Source: CAYQDB01 sp964416195
GTDB lineage: Bacteria > Zixibacteria > MSB-5A5 > GN15 > FEB-12
DNA: 64,000 bases
Assembly: GCA_964416195.1 (NCBI GenBank)
Contig: CAYQDB010000002.1
Span: forward strand, 1-64,000
Direction: 5' to 3'
A model generated the notes under the pieces. That model did not search any database. It saw nothing but the letters and a program-made list of their open reading frames with translations, and was not told the origin of the DNA. Within the stretch, counting starts at the first letter, position 1. Every line of letters begins with the position of its first letter. The position numbers and the translations under genes are program-made. This document shows positions 18,121 through 26,278 of the stretch, one piece after another.

Positions 18121-18226
18121 ACTGAAATAAGAAGCAGCGAAGGCGGGACGATCAATAAAAAACTTTAGGGTATTGCTGTAACCCAATCAACAAAGGTAAT
18201 TGTGCAGGAAGCAAGACGCAATTTTG

Positions 18227-19027
18227 CTAAAGGGACTTTCCGGTCAAAACGTTGGTCATGGTTCTATGAATGCGTCCATTACTAGCCAATATGTCGGGCG
18301 CAAATATGGAATATCTTCTCCCGTTTATTCGTGAGACCCTGCCGCCGGCTTCTTCGACGATGAGTATGGCTGCAGCCGTATCCCATGGGTGCAAATACAA
18401 CTCCCAGAAACCATCGAGCCGCCCGCAGGCCAGCCAGCACAGATCAATAGCCGCTGAGCCGGGGCGCCTGACTCCCTGAGCCTTCTTGGCCATTCGGGCG
18501 AACAGGCCGAGGTTGTTGTGTTTGGCAGTGCCGATATTGTAAGCAAAACCAGTGGCAAGCAAAGCCTGCTGGAGAACTTTCTCTGACGAAACGTGTATTA
18601 TTTTCCCGTTAAGGCGGGCACCCAGTCCCTTGCCGGCGGAAAACAGTTCCTCCCGTTCCGGGTCATAGACTACTCCCGCGACTGTGTCACCGTCATACTG
18701 CAGCGCGATGGAGACGGAGTAGATGGGAAAACCGTGAGCATAGTTGACCGTGCCGTCAAGGGGGTCGATTACCCAGCGGTAGGGGGAGGCTTCTTCCACA
18801 TCATGGCCTTCTTCTGCGAGGATGGCGTGCTTGGGGAAGCACTTTGAAATCCGCGAGGTGATATATTGTTCTGATTTGAGGTCGTACTGCGTCACCGGGT
18901 TGATGCGTCCCTTGTAGTCTATCTGCAGCCTGTGATTGAAACCCTGCTTGAGTATCTTTCCCGCGCCCCCGGCCAGCTTCTCTGCGAATTGAACCAGGTT
19001 TTTGATTTCTGTCTTCTTCAGTTTCAT
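18227..19027 (-). CDS. suhB: Inositol monophosphatase family protein (SuhB-like)
   Basis: The 266-residue protein has the full metal-binding set of the Li+-sensitive phosphatase family: Glu pair in AILAEEGHD, WVIDPLDGTVNYAHG (D-P-L-D-G-T) and the C-terminal WDTAAAILIVEEAGG. Members hydrolyse inositol phosphates or related sugar phosphates; the E. coli homologue SuhB also binds NusA in transcription antitermination complexes. Substrate is not predictable here. AGGATAGGGA precedes the ATG. It lies in the same direction as its neighbours, separated by over 100 bases on each side. Confidence 0.93.
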   Translation of the reverse strand: MKLKKTEIKNLVQFAEKLAGGAGKILKQGFNHRLQIDYKGRINPVTQYDLKSEQYITSRISKCFPKHAILAEEGHDVEEASPYRWVIDPLDGTVNYAHGFPIYSVSIALQYDGDTVAGVVYDPEREELFSAGKGLGARLNGKIIHVSSEKVLQQALLATGFAYNIGTAKHNNLGLFARMAKKAQGVRRPGSAAIDLCWLACGRLDGFWELYLHPWDTAAAILIVEEAGGRVSRINGRRYSIFAPDILASNGRIHRTMTNVLTGKSL

Positions 19028-19157
19028 TCCCTATCCTGTAGTAATGGCTGCGATAGCGTTGCTTTCCTGCTTCTTGTGCTACGTTTGGCAGGGGTCAGGG
19101 ACTTCTCCCCCACTCAGGACGGCTAACCAGATTGGCTTTATCATGGTACCGGCACCG

Positions 19158-21422
19158 CTAATAGTTCAAAATGTTGGCAAACAGGTGAATGGCATCGATC
19201 TCAAGTTTGGAGATCATGTCCAGCAACGGGAAACCGCAATAGATAATCTGTCCCTCACCAAGTCGCGAGATCGACAGGAGAGTTCCCCCTGACGAACAGA
19301 CATATACCTCTTCCGCCGGTGAAACAACCGCTGAAGTCACCTCGCGTTTTTCTCGAAAGAAGGACAGGAAGTTACTCTTGGAGATGTCGTAAGGTCTCAT
19401 CAGTATCCGAGACCCGGGAATGGCATTGGTGATTCCGCCTCTGCCAAGCAGTTCTGTTCTTGGGATTAGCGAGACGGGCAGGGAGCCATCCGGCCAGTCC
19501 TCCGGCTGTCCCATAATGACTATTGAACCGCCGTGGCGCAGATAGTCCTCGAATCTATCTTTGATTTTCCCAAATGACGGATAGAGTCGGAACGAGCCGG
19601 AACCAATGACGATCACGTTGTATGCACTCAGGTCGGCTGTCATCAGGGCACGGTTGGTCAAGGGCTGGAAGCAGGCGTCTGTCATCCGGAGTATGTCTTC
19701 AAGCGCCCCCGAGCTGTCCGGCAGAAGTCCGACTTTGAGGGTGTCAGCGATATGGCAAGCGGCGATGCGAACCAGCGCTGTGTCTGTTGTTACTGTTTTC
19801 CCGTTGACAGCCAGGGTGACGAAAACATGTTGAATCCCCAGTTCAAACAGGTTTGAAATTGAAAAAGGAATGCGCACAGTCTTGTGGCTGGCGCCCTTGT
19901 CAAGTTGAATCTTCTGACGATAGGCGCCTGCAAAAAGACCGCGAGGCGTTTCCAGATTGAGGTGGGCTGTCTCCGAATAGCTCTGGGGTTTGGAAATAAC
20001 CACTCTCAGCGTCATTGATGAGACCACCCGGTCCACTTCAAGTTTGGCGAATGGCTGGACGAAGTAGTAGTCAGGTTCAAACCTGATCTTGAGGTCCGGG
20101 GTTTCCCCGATAGGGAAGGTGTTGGAGAAAACCAAGGGTACCTTGCCGTAAGCAATCTCCGTTGTGAAAAGAAGCGATTCCGGCTGCTCAGCCTCCAGGT
20201 GTGACCGATCTATATCGATAAGGTATTCTTTGACATACGATTGATGCGGCATGATTATTTTGGGAATGGAATCAAGGGCGATGGCAGATGTATCCCAGTA
20301 AGGGTGAAACTGAACCGAAGTAAGCTCGATCTCCTTTGGTCCGTTTACCGAAAGAGATACCAGGTATTTCAGCTTTGGCCCGTGCGGCGAGCCGCGAAGA
20401 AAGATCTTCCCCTGCCATGCAAGTCCCACTGCCTCAAGAGCTGCTTTCTCAGCTTTCGCCAACAAGTTGTCCAGGTAGGGTCTGAAGTCTACAAATGAGT
20501 CCAGCGTTTGTCCAAAGTCCGCATTTTCGGCGAGAGTTTGCATTTGACGGTAGGCGTTGATTACAGAATCAGAACTTGCCCTGCCGATCTCACGCCGAGA
20601 GGTTGAAAAGGATGAGAAAAAGCGTTGGGCGTATTTCAAGAGCGTTTGTTTTTTGGGACCTTCCTCAAGGTGCCGCTGGAGGATGTCGGTCAGCCTCATG
20701 GGATTTATTCCTGAGGTGAAATCGGCTCCGGGCATTTCCTGCGGGATATTACTCTTTACCAGTCGGTAACTGGTCAGTCTGTTCACCGACAAGCTCTGGA
20801 CCCTGTACCAGGAGAACAGTATCGGAATTTCGTTTTCCATCCGCTTTCGATATCGGTTCAGCAGTTCGTTGCCGTTGAGCACCACCCTTCCTGCCAGGTA
20901 GGAAGTGTCTTTAGTTGCCCCAATCCTTTCGTAAACGCGGAGTATGTTGAATAAGCGGTCTGGCGTCGGTACGAGGTTGATAATGTATTTGCTGAGGGTG
21001 TTGAACAGCCGGTCTTGGCGGTCGCCGTCCAGGAGGATAATATCGGGGCGGTGCTCTCTACACACCTCGGCCACAAGAGAATCAATCCGAGCAGGATTGC
21101 TTTCCGGCAGGTAGTACTCGTGTAAAAAGATCTCCTTGTTTTCTACTTCACGTAGATGGTGCTTGAAGATATCTTTTGGTTTTACCAACAACAGATCGAT
21201 TCGACAGCCGAAGTTGTCGTTGAGATAGAAAATAGTCGGCCAGTCAATAGATTCACTATTGTCGAACAGGTAGAGGACACGAATGTCACACAGATTGTAC
21301 GGCACCGGATCCGAGCCGAATGATGGAACGGTCAGACACAGCAGTAGTGTCGCTGCCGCCGATGCGCTACGCAGCCAGACAGCCTTCTTGAGCCGGTGTG
21401 AGAAAAACCTCATCATGCTCAT
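19158..21422 (-). CDS. Secreted protein of unknown function with a C-terminal amidotransferase-like fold
   Basis: The 754-residue product has a basic N-terminus and a hydrophobic segment (ATLLLCLTVPSFGS) that reads as a signal peptide. The next 200 residues (RVLYLFDNSES, DIILLDGDRQD) and the last 170 (VIVIGSGSFRLYPSFG, YLRHGGSIVIMGQPEDWP, GQIIYCGFPLLD) look like alpha/beta nucleotide- or glutamine-amidotransferase-like folds, as in ThuA- or GldG-like proteins. The middle is beta-rich and Ig-like. There is no recognisable catalytic Cys. TTG 21425 and ATGs at 21422, 21416 and 21413 are all possible starts. I do not recognise the family. Confidence 0.6.
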   Translation of the reverse strand: MSMMRFFSHRLKKAVWLRSASAAATLLLCLTVPSFGSDPVPYNLCDIRVLYLFDNSESIDWPTIFYLNDNFGCRIDLLLVKPKDIFKHHLREVENKEIFLHEYYLPESNPARIDSLVAEVCREHRPDIILLDGDRQDRLFNTLSKYIINLVPTPDRLFNILRVYERIGATKDTSYLAGRVVLNGNELLNRYRKRMENEIPILFSWYRVQSLSVNRLTSYRLVKSNIPQEMPGADFTSGINPMRLTDILQRHLEEGPKKQTLLKYAQRFFSSFSTSRREIGRASSDSVINAYRQMQTLAENADFGQTLDSFVDFRPYLDNLLAKAEKAALEAVGLAWQGKIFLRGSPHGPKLKYLVSLSVNGPKEIELTSVQFHPYWDTSAIALDSIPKIIMPHQSYVKEYLIDIDRSHLEAEQPESLLFTTEIAYGKVPLVFSNTFPIGETPDLKIRFEPDYYFVQPFAKLEVDRVVSSMTLRVVISKPQSYSETAHLNLETPRGLFAGAYRQKIQLDKGASHKTVRIPFSISNLFELGIQHVFVTLAVNGKTVTTDTALVRIAACHIADTLKVGLLPDSSGALEDILRMTDACFQPLTNRALMTADLSAYNVIVIGSGSFRLYPSFGKIKDRFEDYLRHGGSIVIMGQPEDWPDGSLPVSLIPRTELLGRGGITNAIPGSRILMRPYDISKSNFLSFFREKREVTSAVVSPAEEVYVCSSGGTLLSISRLGEGQIIYCGFPLLDMISKLEIDAIHLFANILNY

Positions 21423-21566
21423 CAATATATCTGAGCTTCTGAAGGTGTGTCAAACTTGAAATTGCATTAGTCTGCAGAATGTGGTGAGTTCACAGAGGCT
21501 GTAATGGAGGCCAGGGGCATGCCCATCGTTGGTGATGTACACCCTATGACTTTCCCCTGAGTGGTA

Positions 21567-22352
21567 TCAGAGGACCTGGTTTTCCCGCAGTTTGTTGAAC
21601 AGTTTATCGGCCACTTCTTCGGGTGTCTCGCCGGTTATCGTTTCTCCCTTCGGGCGTGTCGGCGGGGGAGATACTTTGACAGTTTTTGTACCCGAGTTGG
21701 CGCCAATACCGGCGGCATCGAGACCGAGGTCAACCGCTGACCACTTGGTGATCGGCTTTTTTCTGGCGGCCATTTTTCCTTTAAGAGAGGGGAGACGTGG
21801 CTCATTGATCTCTTTCACGACTGAGATCATCGCCGGCAAGGTCAGTTCGACGATGTCGTAACCCTCCTCGGTAGTGCGGTAAACAGTCGCCTTGTTGCCG
21901 TCGATAGTCTCAATCTTTTTGACGAACAATGCCTGGGGGAGGTCGAGATTGGCGGCTACTGACCCTGGAACCTGCGCTGAGTCGGAGTCAATCGCCTGTT
22001 TGCCTGCCAGGATGAGATCGTATGTGCCAAGCTTCTTGACTCCGGCTGCCAGTATTTTCCCGATGGCCTGGGGATCAGAGCCGGCGAATATCTCATCGCT
22101 CAATAGATACGCTTCGTCAACCCCCAGAGCGAGGCAATCCCGAAGCGCCGACTCAGTTCGATCAGTGCCAACCGACATCACTACACACTTTCCGCCCAGC
22201 TTCTCTCTCAGCCGTAGAGATTCCTCGACAGCGTACTCGTCTAAAGGATTCAGCGTTCCCGGTCCCTGAGGCAGAACCACCTCGTTAGCTGCTTCGTCGA
22301 CCTTTATCAGAGCAATCTCAGGTACCTGTTTTACCAAAACAACTATATCCAT
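21567..22352 (-). CDS. etfB: Electron transfer flavoprotein beta subunit
   Basis: From ATG 22352 (AGGTGAGG upstream) the product has 261 residues and starts MDIVVLVKQVPE, the standard EtfB N-terminus. The ETF beta signature is visible as LILAGKQAIDSDSAQVPG and the AMP-binding region GTDRTESALRDCLALGVDEAY. EtfB pairs with EtfA to pass electrons from acyl-CoA and other dehydrogenases to the membrane quinone pool. EtfA is normally the next gene, but the genes on both sides here are unrelated, so this copy is separated from its partner within the window. A hydrophilic C-terminal tail after about residue 215 is Pro/Thr-rich. Confidence 0.93.
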   Translation of the reverse strand: MDIVVLVKQVPEIALIKVDEAANEVVLPQGPGTLNPLDEYAVEESLRLREKLGGKCVVMSVGTDRTESALRDCLALGVDEAYLLSDEIFAGSDPQAIGKILAAGVKKLGTYDLILAGKQAIDSDSAQVPGSVAANLDLPQALFVKKIETIDGNKATVYRTTEEGYDIVELTLPAMISVVKEINEPRLPSLKGKMAARKKPITKWSAVDLGLDAAGIGANSGTKTVKVSPPPTRPKGETITGETPEEVADKLFNKLRENQVL

Positions 22353-22465
22353 AGCCTCACCTGTCATTCTCAAGCTGTTTATTCAATATTAATGGTTGAA
22401 TATTACTACTCAGAATCTAAAAGTCAAGCGCTATCACTACTTGTGTTGTGGGCTTGTCAGATAAC

Positions 22466-22495
22466 GAAAAAGCCCGCCGTAGGGCGGGCTTTTTT
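22466..22495 (-). terminator. Rho-independent terminator, bidirectional form
   Basis: AGCCCGCC (22471-22478) and GGCGGGCT (22483-22490) form a perfect 8-bp GC-rich stem with a four-base loop. It has an A-run on the left and a T-run on the right, so it can act on both strands. It lies just after the stop of the Myb/H1-like gene and before the etfB start region, and thus separates these two transcription units. Confidence 0.92.
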
Positions 22496-22508
22496 CGGCG
22501 TGAACCAG

Positions 22509-22856
22509 TCAGTATTTCCTCTTGGTAGTTTTTCTCTTGGTGGTTTTCCTTTTGGCCGCAGTTCTCCTTATCACTCTCTTCTTGGTGGCTGTCTTACGTT
22601 TGGCAACGGTTCTCCTGGTGGTTTTCTTGACGGCAGCTTTTCTTCGGGCCGGTTTTTTCAAGCCGAGCGTGCGTACCTTCGCTTTTACGGAGGAGGCCGT
22701 TCGGCGAAGTGCTTTTGCGATTTGTGTTGCCGACTGCGTCTTGTAGGCCTTCTTTAATGTCGCCACCTCGACGGCGGTCCAGGCCTTTACACCCTTACGC
22801 ATCCCCGGCTTCCTTGCCGGTTTTTTTCGCGTGGTTCTTCTCTTCACTCTACGCAT
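22509..22856 (-). CDS. Myb/SANT-like DNA-binding protein with histone H1-like basic tail
   Basis: The 115-residue protein starts with a short basic arm (MRRVKRRTTRKKPARKPG), followed at about residues 25-70 by a helix-turn-helix of Myb/SANT type (AWTAVEVATLKKAYKTQS, then ATQIAKALRRTASSVKAKV). After LGLKKP comes a 45-residue tail made almost only of Lys, Arg, Thr and Ala with KRKT repeats, like the C-terminal tail of histone H1 and bacterial AlgP/HC1-type proteins. It is probably a nucleoid-associated or regulatory DNA-binding protein. It stands alone between its own promoter region and a strong terminator. Confidence 0.8.
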   Translation of the reverse strand: MRRVKRRTTRKKPARKPGMRKGVKAWTAVEVATLKKAYKTQSATQIAKALRRTASSVKAKVRTLGLKKPARRKAAVKKTTRRTVAKRKTATKKRVIRRTAAKRKTTKRKTTKRKY

Positions 22857-22920
22857 TCCTCAATACTCCTGTAAGAAGGGTTGATGGTTTAATACAGTTC
22901 ATATGTTCTTTACTCATCAG

Positions 22921-22996
22921 TTGTATACCATAGATGCATTATCGATCTTGTTTCAAACATTGGTATACAATACGAATGATTTCAAATTGTTGTCAA
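22921..22996 (-). promoter_or_regulatory. Promoter of the Myb/H1-like gene inside a perfect 10-bp inverted repeat
   Basis: On the minus strand TTGACA (22991-22996) and TATTGT (22967-22972) are spaced by 18 bases. The arms TTGTATACCA (22921-22930) and TGGTATACAA (22961-22970) are exact reverse complements with 30 bases between them, and each contains the palindrome GTATAC. One arm overlaps the -10 and the other lies in the early transcribed region, an arrangement expected for a repressor operator. The rest of the AT-rich 22857-23215 gap shows no gene. Confidence 0.55.
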
Positions 22997-23215
22997 CATA
23001 AAAACATCACATGTGATATGGGTTATGCGTAGGCTATAATGAGCAGGATATATACCCATTGATGACCTCAACCGTTTCGGGTCTGGTGTTAAGTGACGCT
23101 GTTCGGAAGAAACTTGCCAGTTAACGGCATGCTGGCGACACCTTCTGGTTCCTCCGAGTTAAGGCGACAAGTGAAAGGAGTGGGTGCGCCGTTAATGGGA
23201 AGGGAGATAGGGTAT

Positions 23216-23968
23216 TTATTCGTGGTGTTTTTTGTAGCGCTCGAGTGCCATAGCGGCTGCTTTCTGTTCCGCATCTTTCTTGCTTAAGCCGGAGCCAGTG
23301 CCGAGCCTGGTGTTGCCGATGTATACCTCAACATGGAATATCTTTTCGTGGTCGGGTCCCTCTTCCAACACAACGTCGTATCGGGGAAGCCCATCTGTCA
23401 GTGCCTGGGCGTGTTCCAAAAGTTCCCCTTTAAAGTTTCTTCGCGATGCGTCCGAGATAATTTCCTCTCGGTGGGCATAGATAAGCCGCAATATGAGGTC
23501 GTGTGCTGCATCTAAGCCGCTGTCCAGGAAAACAGCGGCAATGACAGACTCAAAGGCGTCGGCAATGATTGAAGGCCGGTCACGCCCACCGGACCGTTCC
23601 TCTTCCGACGCCAGACGTATATAATCATTGAGCGTTAGGTCCCTGCCGATGTCGGCCAATGTAGATTCGTTGACCAGAAGAGCTTTTGTTTTCGTGAGCT
23701 GTCCCTCTTGCATCTTAGGTTGATCGCGATAGAGCTGCTCTGCGATCACTAAACCCAGAACAGAGTCGCCAAGGAACTCAAGACGTTCGTTGCACAATTC
23801 GTTGTTGTCGTGGGAATGGGAGTAAGAGCGATGAGTCAAGCTCATCTTGAGGAGCGATTCATCGTGAAACTGATACCCAATCAGCTGTTGAAACTTCTGG
23901 AGAGACTGGGCTTTATCGCGATCTGATGGAGAGATGAAGAGGTGTTTGAGAGCGTTCCAGAGGTTCAT
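23216..23968 (-). CDS. rnc: Ribonuclease III
   Basis: The 250-residue protein has the RNase III catalytic signature NERLEFLGDSVLGLVIAEQ at about residue 60, the second acidic site (SIIADAFESVIAAVFLD), and a C-terminal double-stranded RNA-binding domain (GELLEHAQALTD to the end, AEQKAAAMALERY). It cleaves double-stranded RNA in rRNA precursors and some mRNAs. Its ATG follows the fabF stop codon with no spacing, so it is the last gene of the fatty-acid operon. This acpP-fabF-rnc order is common in bacteria. Confidence 0.97.
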   Translation of the reverse strand: MNLWNALKHLFISPSDRDKAQSLQKFQQLIGYQFHDESLLKMSLTHRSYSHSHDNNELCNERLEFLGDSVLGLVIAEQLYRDQPKMQEGQLTKTKALLVNESTLADIGRDLTLNDYIRLASEEERSGGRDRPSIIADAFESVIAAVFLDSGLDAAHDLILRLIYAHREEIISDASRRNFKGELLEHAQALTDGLPRYDVVLEEGPDHEKIFHVEVYIGNTRLGTGSGLSKKDAEQKAAAMALERYKKHHE

Positions 23969-25216
23969 TTACAGTGCGCCATCCACTCTTCCAACCATCA
24001 GCGATACGTTGTGACCACCAAACCCGAATGAATTGGATAGAGCGTATTCTATCTTACACTTCCTCTTTCCAGTGGTGACATAATCCAAGTCACATTCCGG
24101 ATCGGGATAATCAAGGTTAGTGGTCTGGTGCACAACTTCCTGCTCAATCGATTTCAAGCAGACAGCCACCTCTATGGCCCCGGCTGCGCCCAGCAAATGA
24201 CCAGTCATCGATTTGGTAGAGTTGCAGGGGATCTCGTAAGCGCGTTTACCGAACACTTCCTTGATTGCCTTCGTTTCGGCAATGTCGCCAAGAGGGGTGG
24301 CTGTGCCGTGAGTGTTGATATAATCAACCTGCTGTGGCGATATGCCGGCATCCTGTAGACAACTCTCTATCGACCGGCGGGCGCCAATCCCTTCTGGGTG
24401 TGGGGCAGTTATATGGTAAGCATCGGCGGACATCCCAGAGCCAAGAATCTCGCCGTAGATCCTGGCGTTCCGGGCTTTGGCGTGCTCATACGATTCGATA
24501 ACCAGTATGGCGGCGCCTTCACCTATCACGAAGCCGTCCCGCTCCTTGTCAAACGGACGCGAGGCTCGTTCAGGTTCATCATTGCGGGTTGACAGCGCCT
24601 TGGCCTGGCAAAAACCAGCCATGGCTGTCGGAGTGATAGTGGCCTCTGATCCTCCAGCAAGCATTATGTCTGCTTCTCCCCGTTGCACAATCCGATAAGC
24701 GTTGGAGATGGCATGCGCTGACGAGGAACACGCTGATACAGTAGCGTAGTTGGGCCCCCGGAAACCAAACCGGATTGAGACCAGACCGGCGCACATGTCT
24801 ATTATCATCATCGGGATAAAAAACGGTGACACTCGCCCGGGGCCGGAATGCATTAGTTGCTCGTGCTGTTTTTCAAACGTTGAGATGCCACCGATCCCGG
24901 ACCCAATGATAACCCCACATCGGTCGAGATCTAGCGTCTCGAGATTTAGTCCGGAATCTCTTATTGCCTGTTCGCTGGCGACGATGGCATACTGCTCGGC
25001 GGGGTCCATGCGGCGCAGTTCCTTTTTGTCAATATGCGCCGAACCGTCGAAGTTTTTAACCTCACCGGCAATCTTGGAGGGGTAGTCGCTGACGTCGAAT
25101 TTCGTCACCGTCGTGATACCGGATTTGCCTGCCAATAGGCCCTCCCATAACTCTTCAAAGGAGTTGCCCAATGGGGATATAGCCCCTATGCCGGTGATAA
25201 CACTCCGTATATTCAT
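23969..25216 (-). CDS. fabF: Beta-ketoacyl-ACP synthase II
   Basis: The 415-residue protein shows the FabF thiolase-fold features: start RSVITGIGAISPLG, catalytic Cys in SACSSSAHAI, then the two histidines in INTHGTATPLGD and MTGHLLGAAGAIE, and a C-terminal SNSFGFGGHNVSL. It condenses malonyl-ACP with growing acyl-ACP during chain elongation. It lies between acpP (36 bases upstream) and rnc, which it abuts directly. Length is normal. Confidence 0.98.
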   Translation of the reverse strand: MNIRSVITGIGAISPLGNSFEELWEGLLAGKSGITTVTKFDVSDYPSKIAGEVKNFDGSAHIDKKELRRMDPAEQYAIVASEQAIRDSGLNLETLDLDRCGVIIGSGIGGISTFEKQHEQLMHSGPGRVSPFFIPMMIIDMCAGLVSIRFGFRGPNYATVSACSSSAHAISNAYRIVQRGEADIMLAGGSEATITPTAMAGFCQAKALSTRNDEPERASRPFDKERDGFVIGEGAAILVIESYEHAKARNARIYGEILGSGMSADAYHITAPHPEGIGARRSIESCLQDAGISPQQVDYINTHGTATPLGDIAETKAIKEVFGKRAYEIPCNSTKSMTGHLLGAAGAIEVAVCLKSIEQEVVHQTTNLDYPDPECDLDYVTTGKRKCKIEYALSNSFGFGGHNVSLMVGRVDGAL

Positions 25217-25252
25217 CTTGTCAGTTTCCGCCTTTCTTAACCGGCAAGAGGC

Positions 25253-25498
25253 CTACTTCACTTTTTCGGAGTGTTCCTTGATGTAATTTACGGCGTCGGC
25301 CACAGCGACGATTTTCTCAGCGTCCTCATCGGGGATCTCAATAGAGAACTCCTCTTCAAGGGCCATGACCAACTCTACCGTGTCCAATGAGTCAGCCCCC
25401 AGGTCCTCAACGAATTTGGCTCCCTCGGTTACCTGACTTGCTTCGACACCCAACTGCTCAATGATGATCTCTTTTACTCTTTCCTCAACTGACATCAT
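25253..25498 (-). CDS. acpP: Acyl carrier protein
   Basis: The 81-residue acidic protein has the phosphopantetheine attachment site GADSLDTVELVMALEEEF, with the modified Ser in DSL. It carries the acyl intermediates between the Fab enzymes encoded around it. AGGAG lies five bases before the first of two consecutive ATG codons, so the start could be 25498 or 25495. It lies between fabG and fabF as in many bacteria. Confidence 0.97.
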   Translation of the reverse strand: MMSVEERVKEIIIEQLGVEASQVTEGAKFVEDLGADSLDTVELVMALEEEFSIEIPDEDAEKIVAVADAVNYIKEHSEKVK

Positions 25499-25531
25499 GT
25501 AACTCCTTTATGTTTACTCTCTCTTTGTTTA

Positions 25532-26263
25532 CTACATTGACAGGCCGCCGTCGACCGCCAGCACCTGGCCGGTGATATACGAGGCCTCATCGGAGGCGAG
25601 AAAAAGCACTGCCGAGGCGACATCCTGCGGTGAACCGGGCCGTTTGAGAAACACCCGGTCGAGAAGTTGCCGTCTGGATGTCTCTGAAAGCGCTTCCGTC
25701 ATCTGTGTGGCAATGAACCCGGGTGCAATGGCGTTCACTGTGATACCACGCGAAGCTAGCTCCTTGGCAGCGGATCTCGTGAGTCCGATCAGTCCGGCCT
25801 TGGAGGCGGCATAGTTGGCCTGGCCGACATTACCTCTCAGACCAGCTACCGAGCTGATATTCACAATGCGTCCATAACGCTGTTTCATCATGATTTTGGC
25901 GGCCATTTTGGTGACAAGGAATGCCCCCTTGAGATTGATGTCAAGCACCATATCCCAGTCTTTCTCATTCATGCGAACCATGAAAGAATCGCGGGTTATG
26001 CCGGCGTTGTTGACGACAATATCAACGCGCCCGAAGTGCTCAATCGTTTTCTCAAAAAGCCTCTCTATGTCAGCCGCATTGACTACATTGGCATTGAACC
26101 CCACAGTACTTCCGTTGATTTCACCGGCTGTTTTTTCCACCACTTCCTGATCAAGGTCGCAGATGACGACATTTGCGTTCAGTTCGGCAAACCGCTCGGC
26201 GATTGTCCGACCGATGCCGCGGCCCGAACCAGTAACGATGACAGTCTTATCGGTAAAGTCCAT
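25532..26263 (-). CDS. fabG: 3-oxoacyl-ACP reductase
   Basis: From ATG 26263 (AGGTGG five bases upstream) the 243-residue short-chain dehydrogenase shows the NADP-binding motif VTGSGRGIGRTIAERF, NNAG, the catalytic Ser in NISSVAG and YxxxK in YAASKAG, and ends with the common GQVLAVDGGLSM. It reduces beta-ketoacyl-ACP in each elongation round. A GTG three codons upstream (26272) is an alternative start but overlaps the ribosome-binding site. It lies 15 bases after fabD. Confidence 0.97.
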   Translation of the reverse strand: MDFTDKTVIVTGSGRGIGRTIAERFAELNANVVICDLDQEVVEKTAGEINGSTVGFNANVVNAADIERLFEKTIEHFGRVDIVVNNAGITRDSFMVRMNEKDWDMVLDINLKGAFLVTKMAAKIMMKQRYGRIVNISSVAGLRGNVGQANYAASKAGLIGLTRSAAKELASRGITVNAIAPGFIATQMTEALSETSRRQLLDRVFLKRPGSPQDVASAVLFLASDEASYITGQVLAVDGGLSM

Positions 26264-26278
26264 TTCAACCACCTGCCT

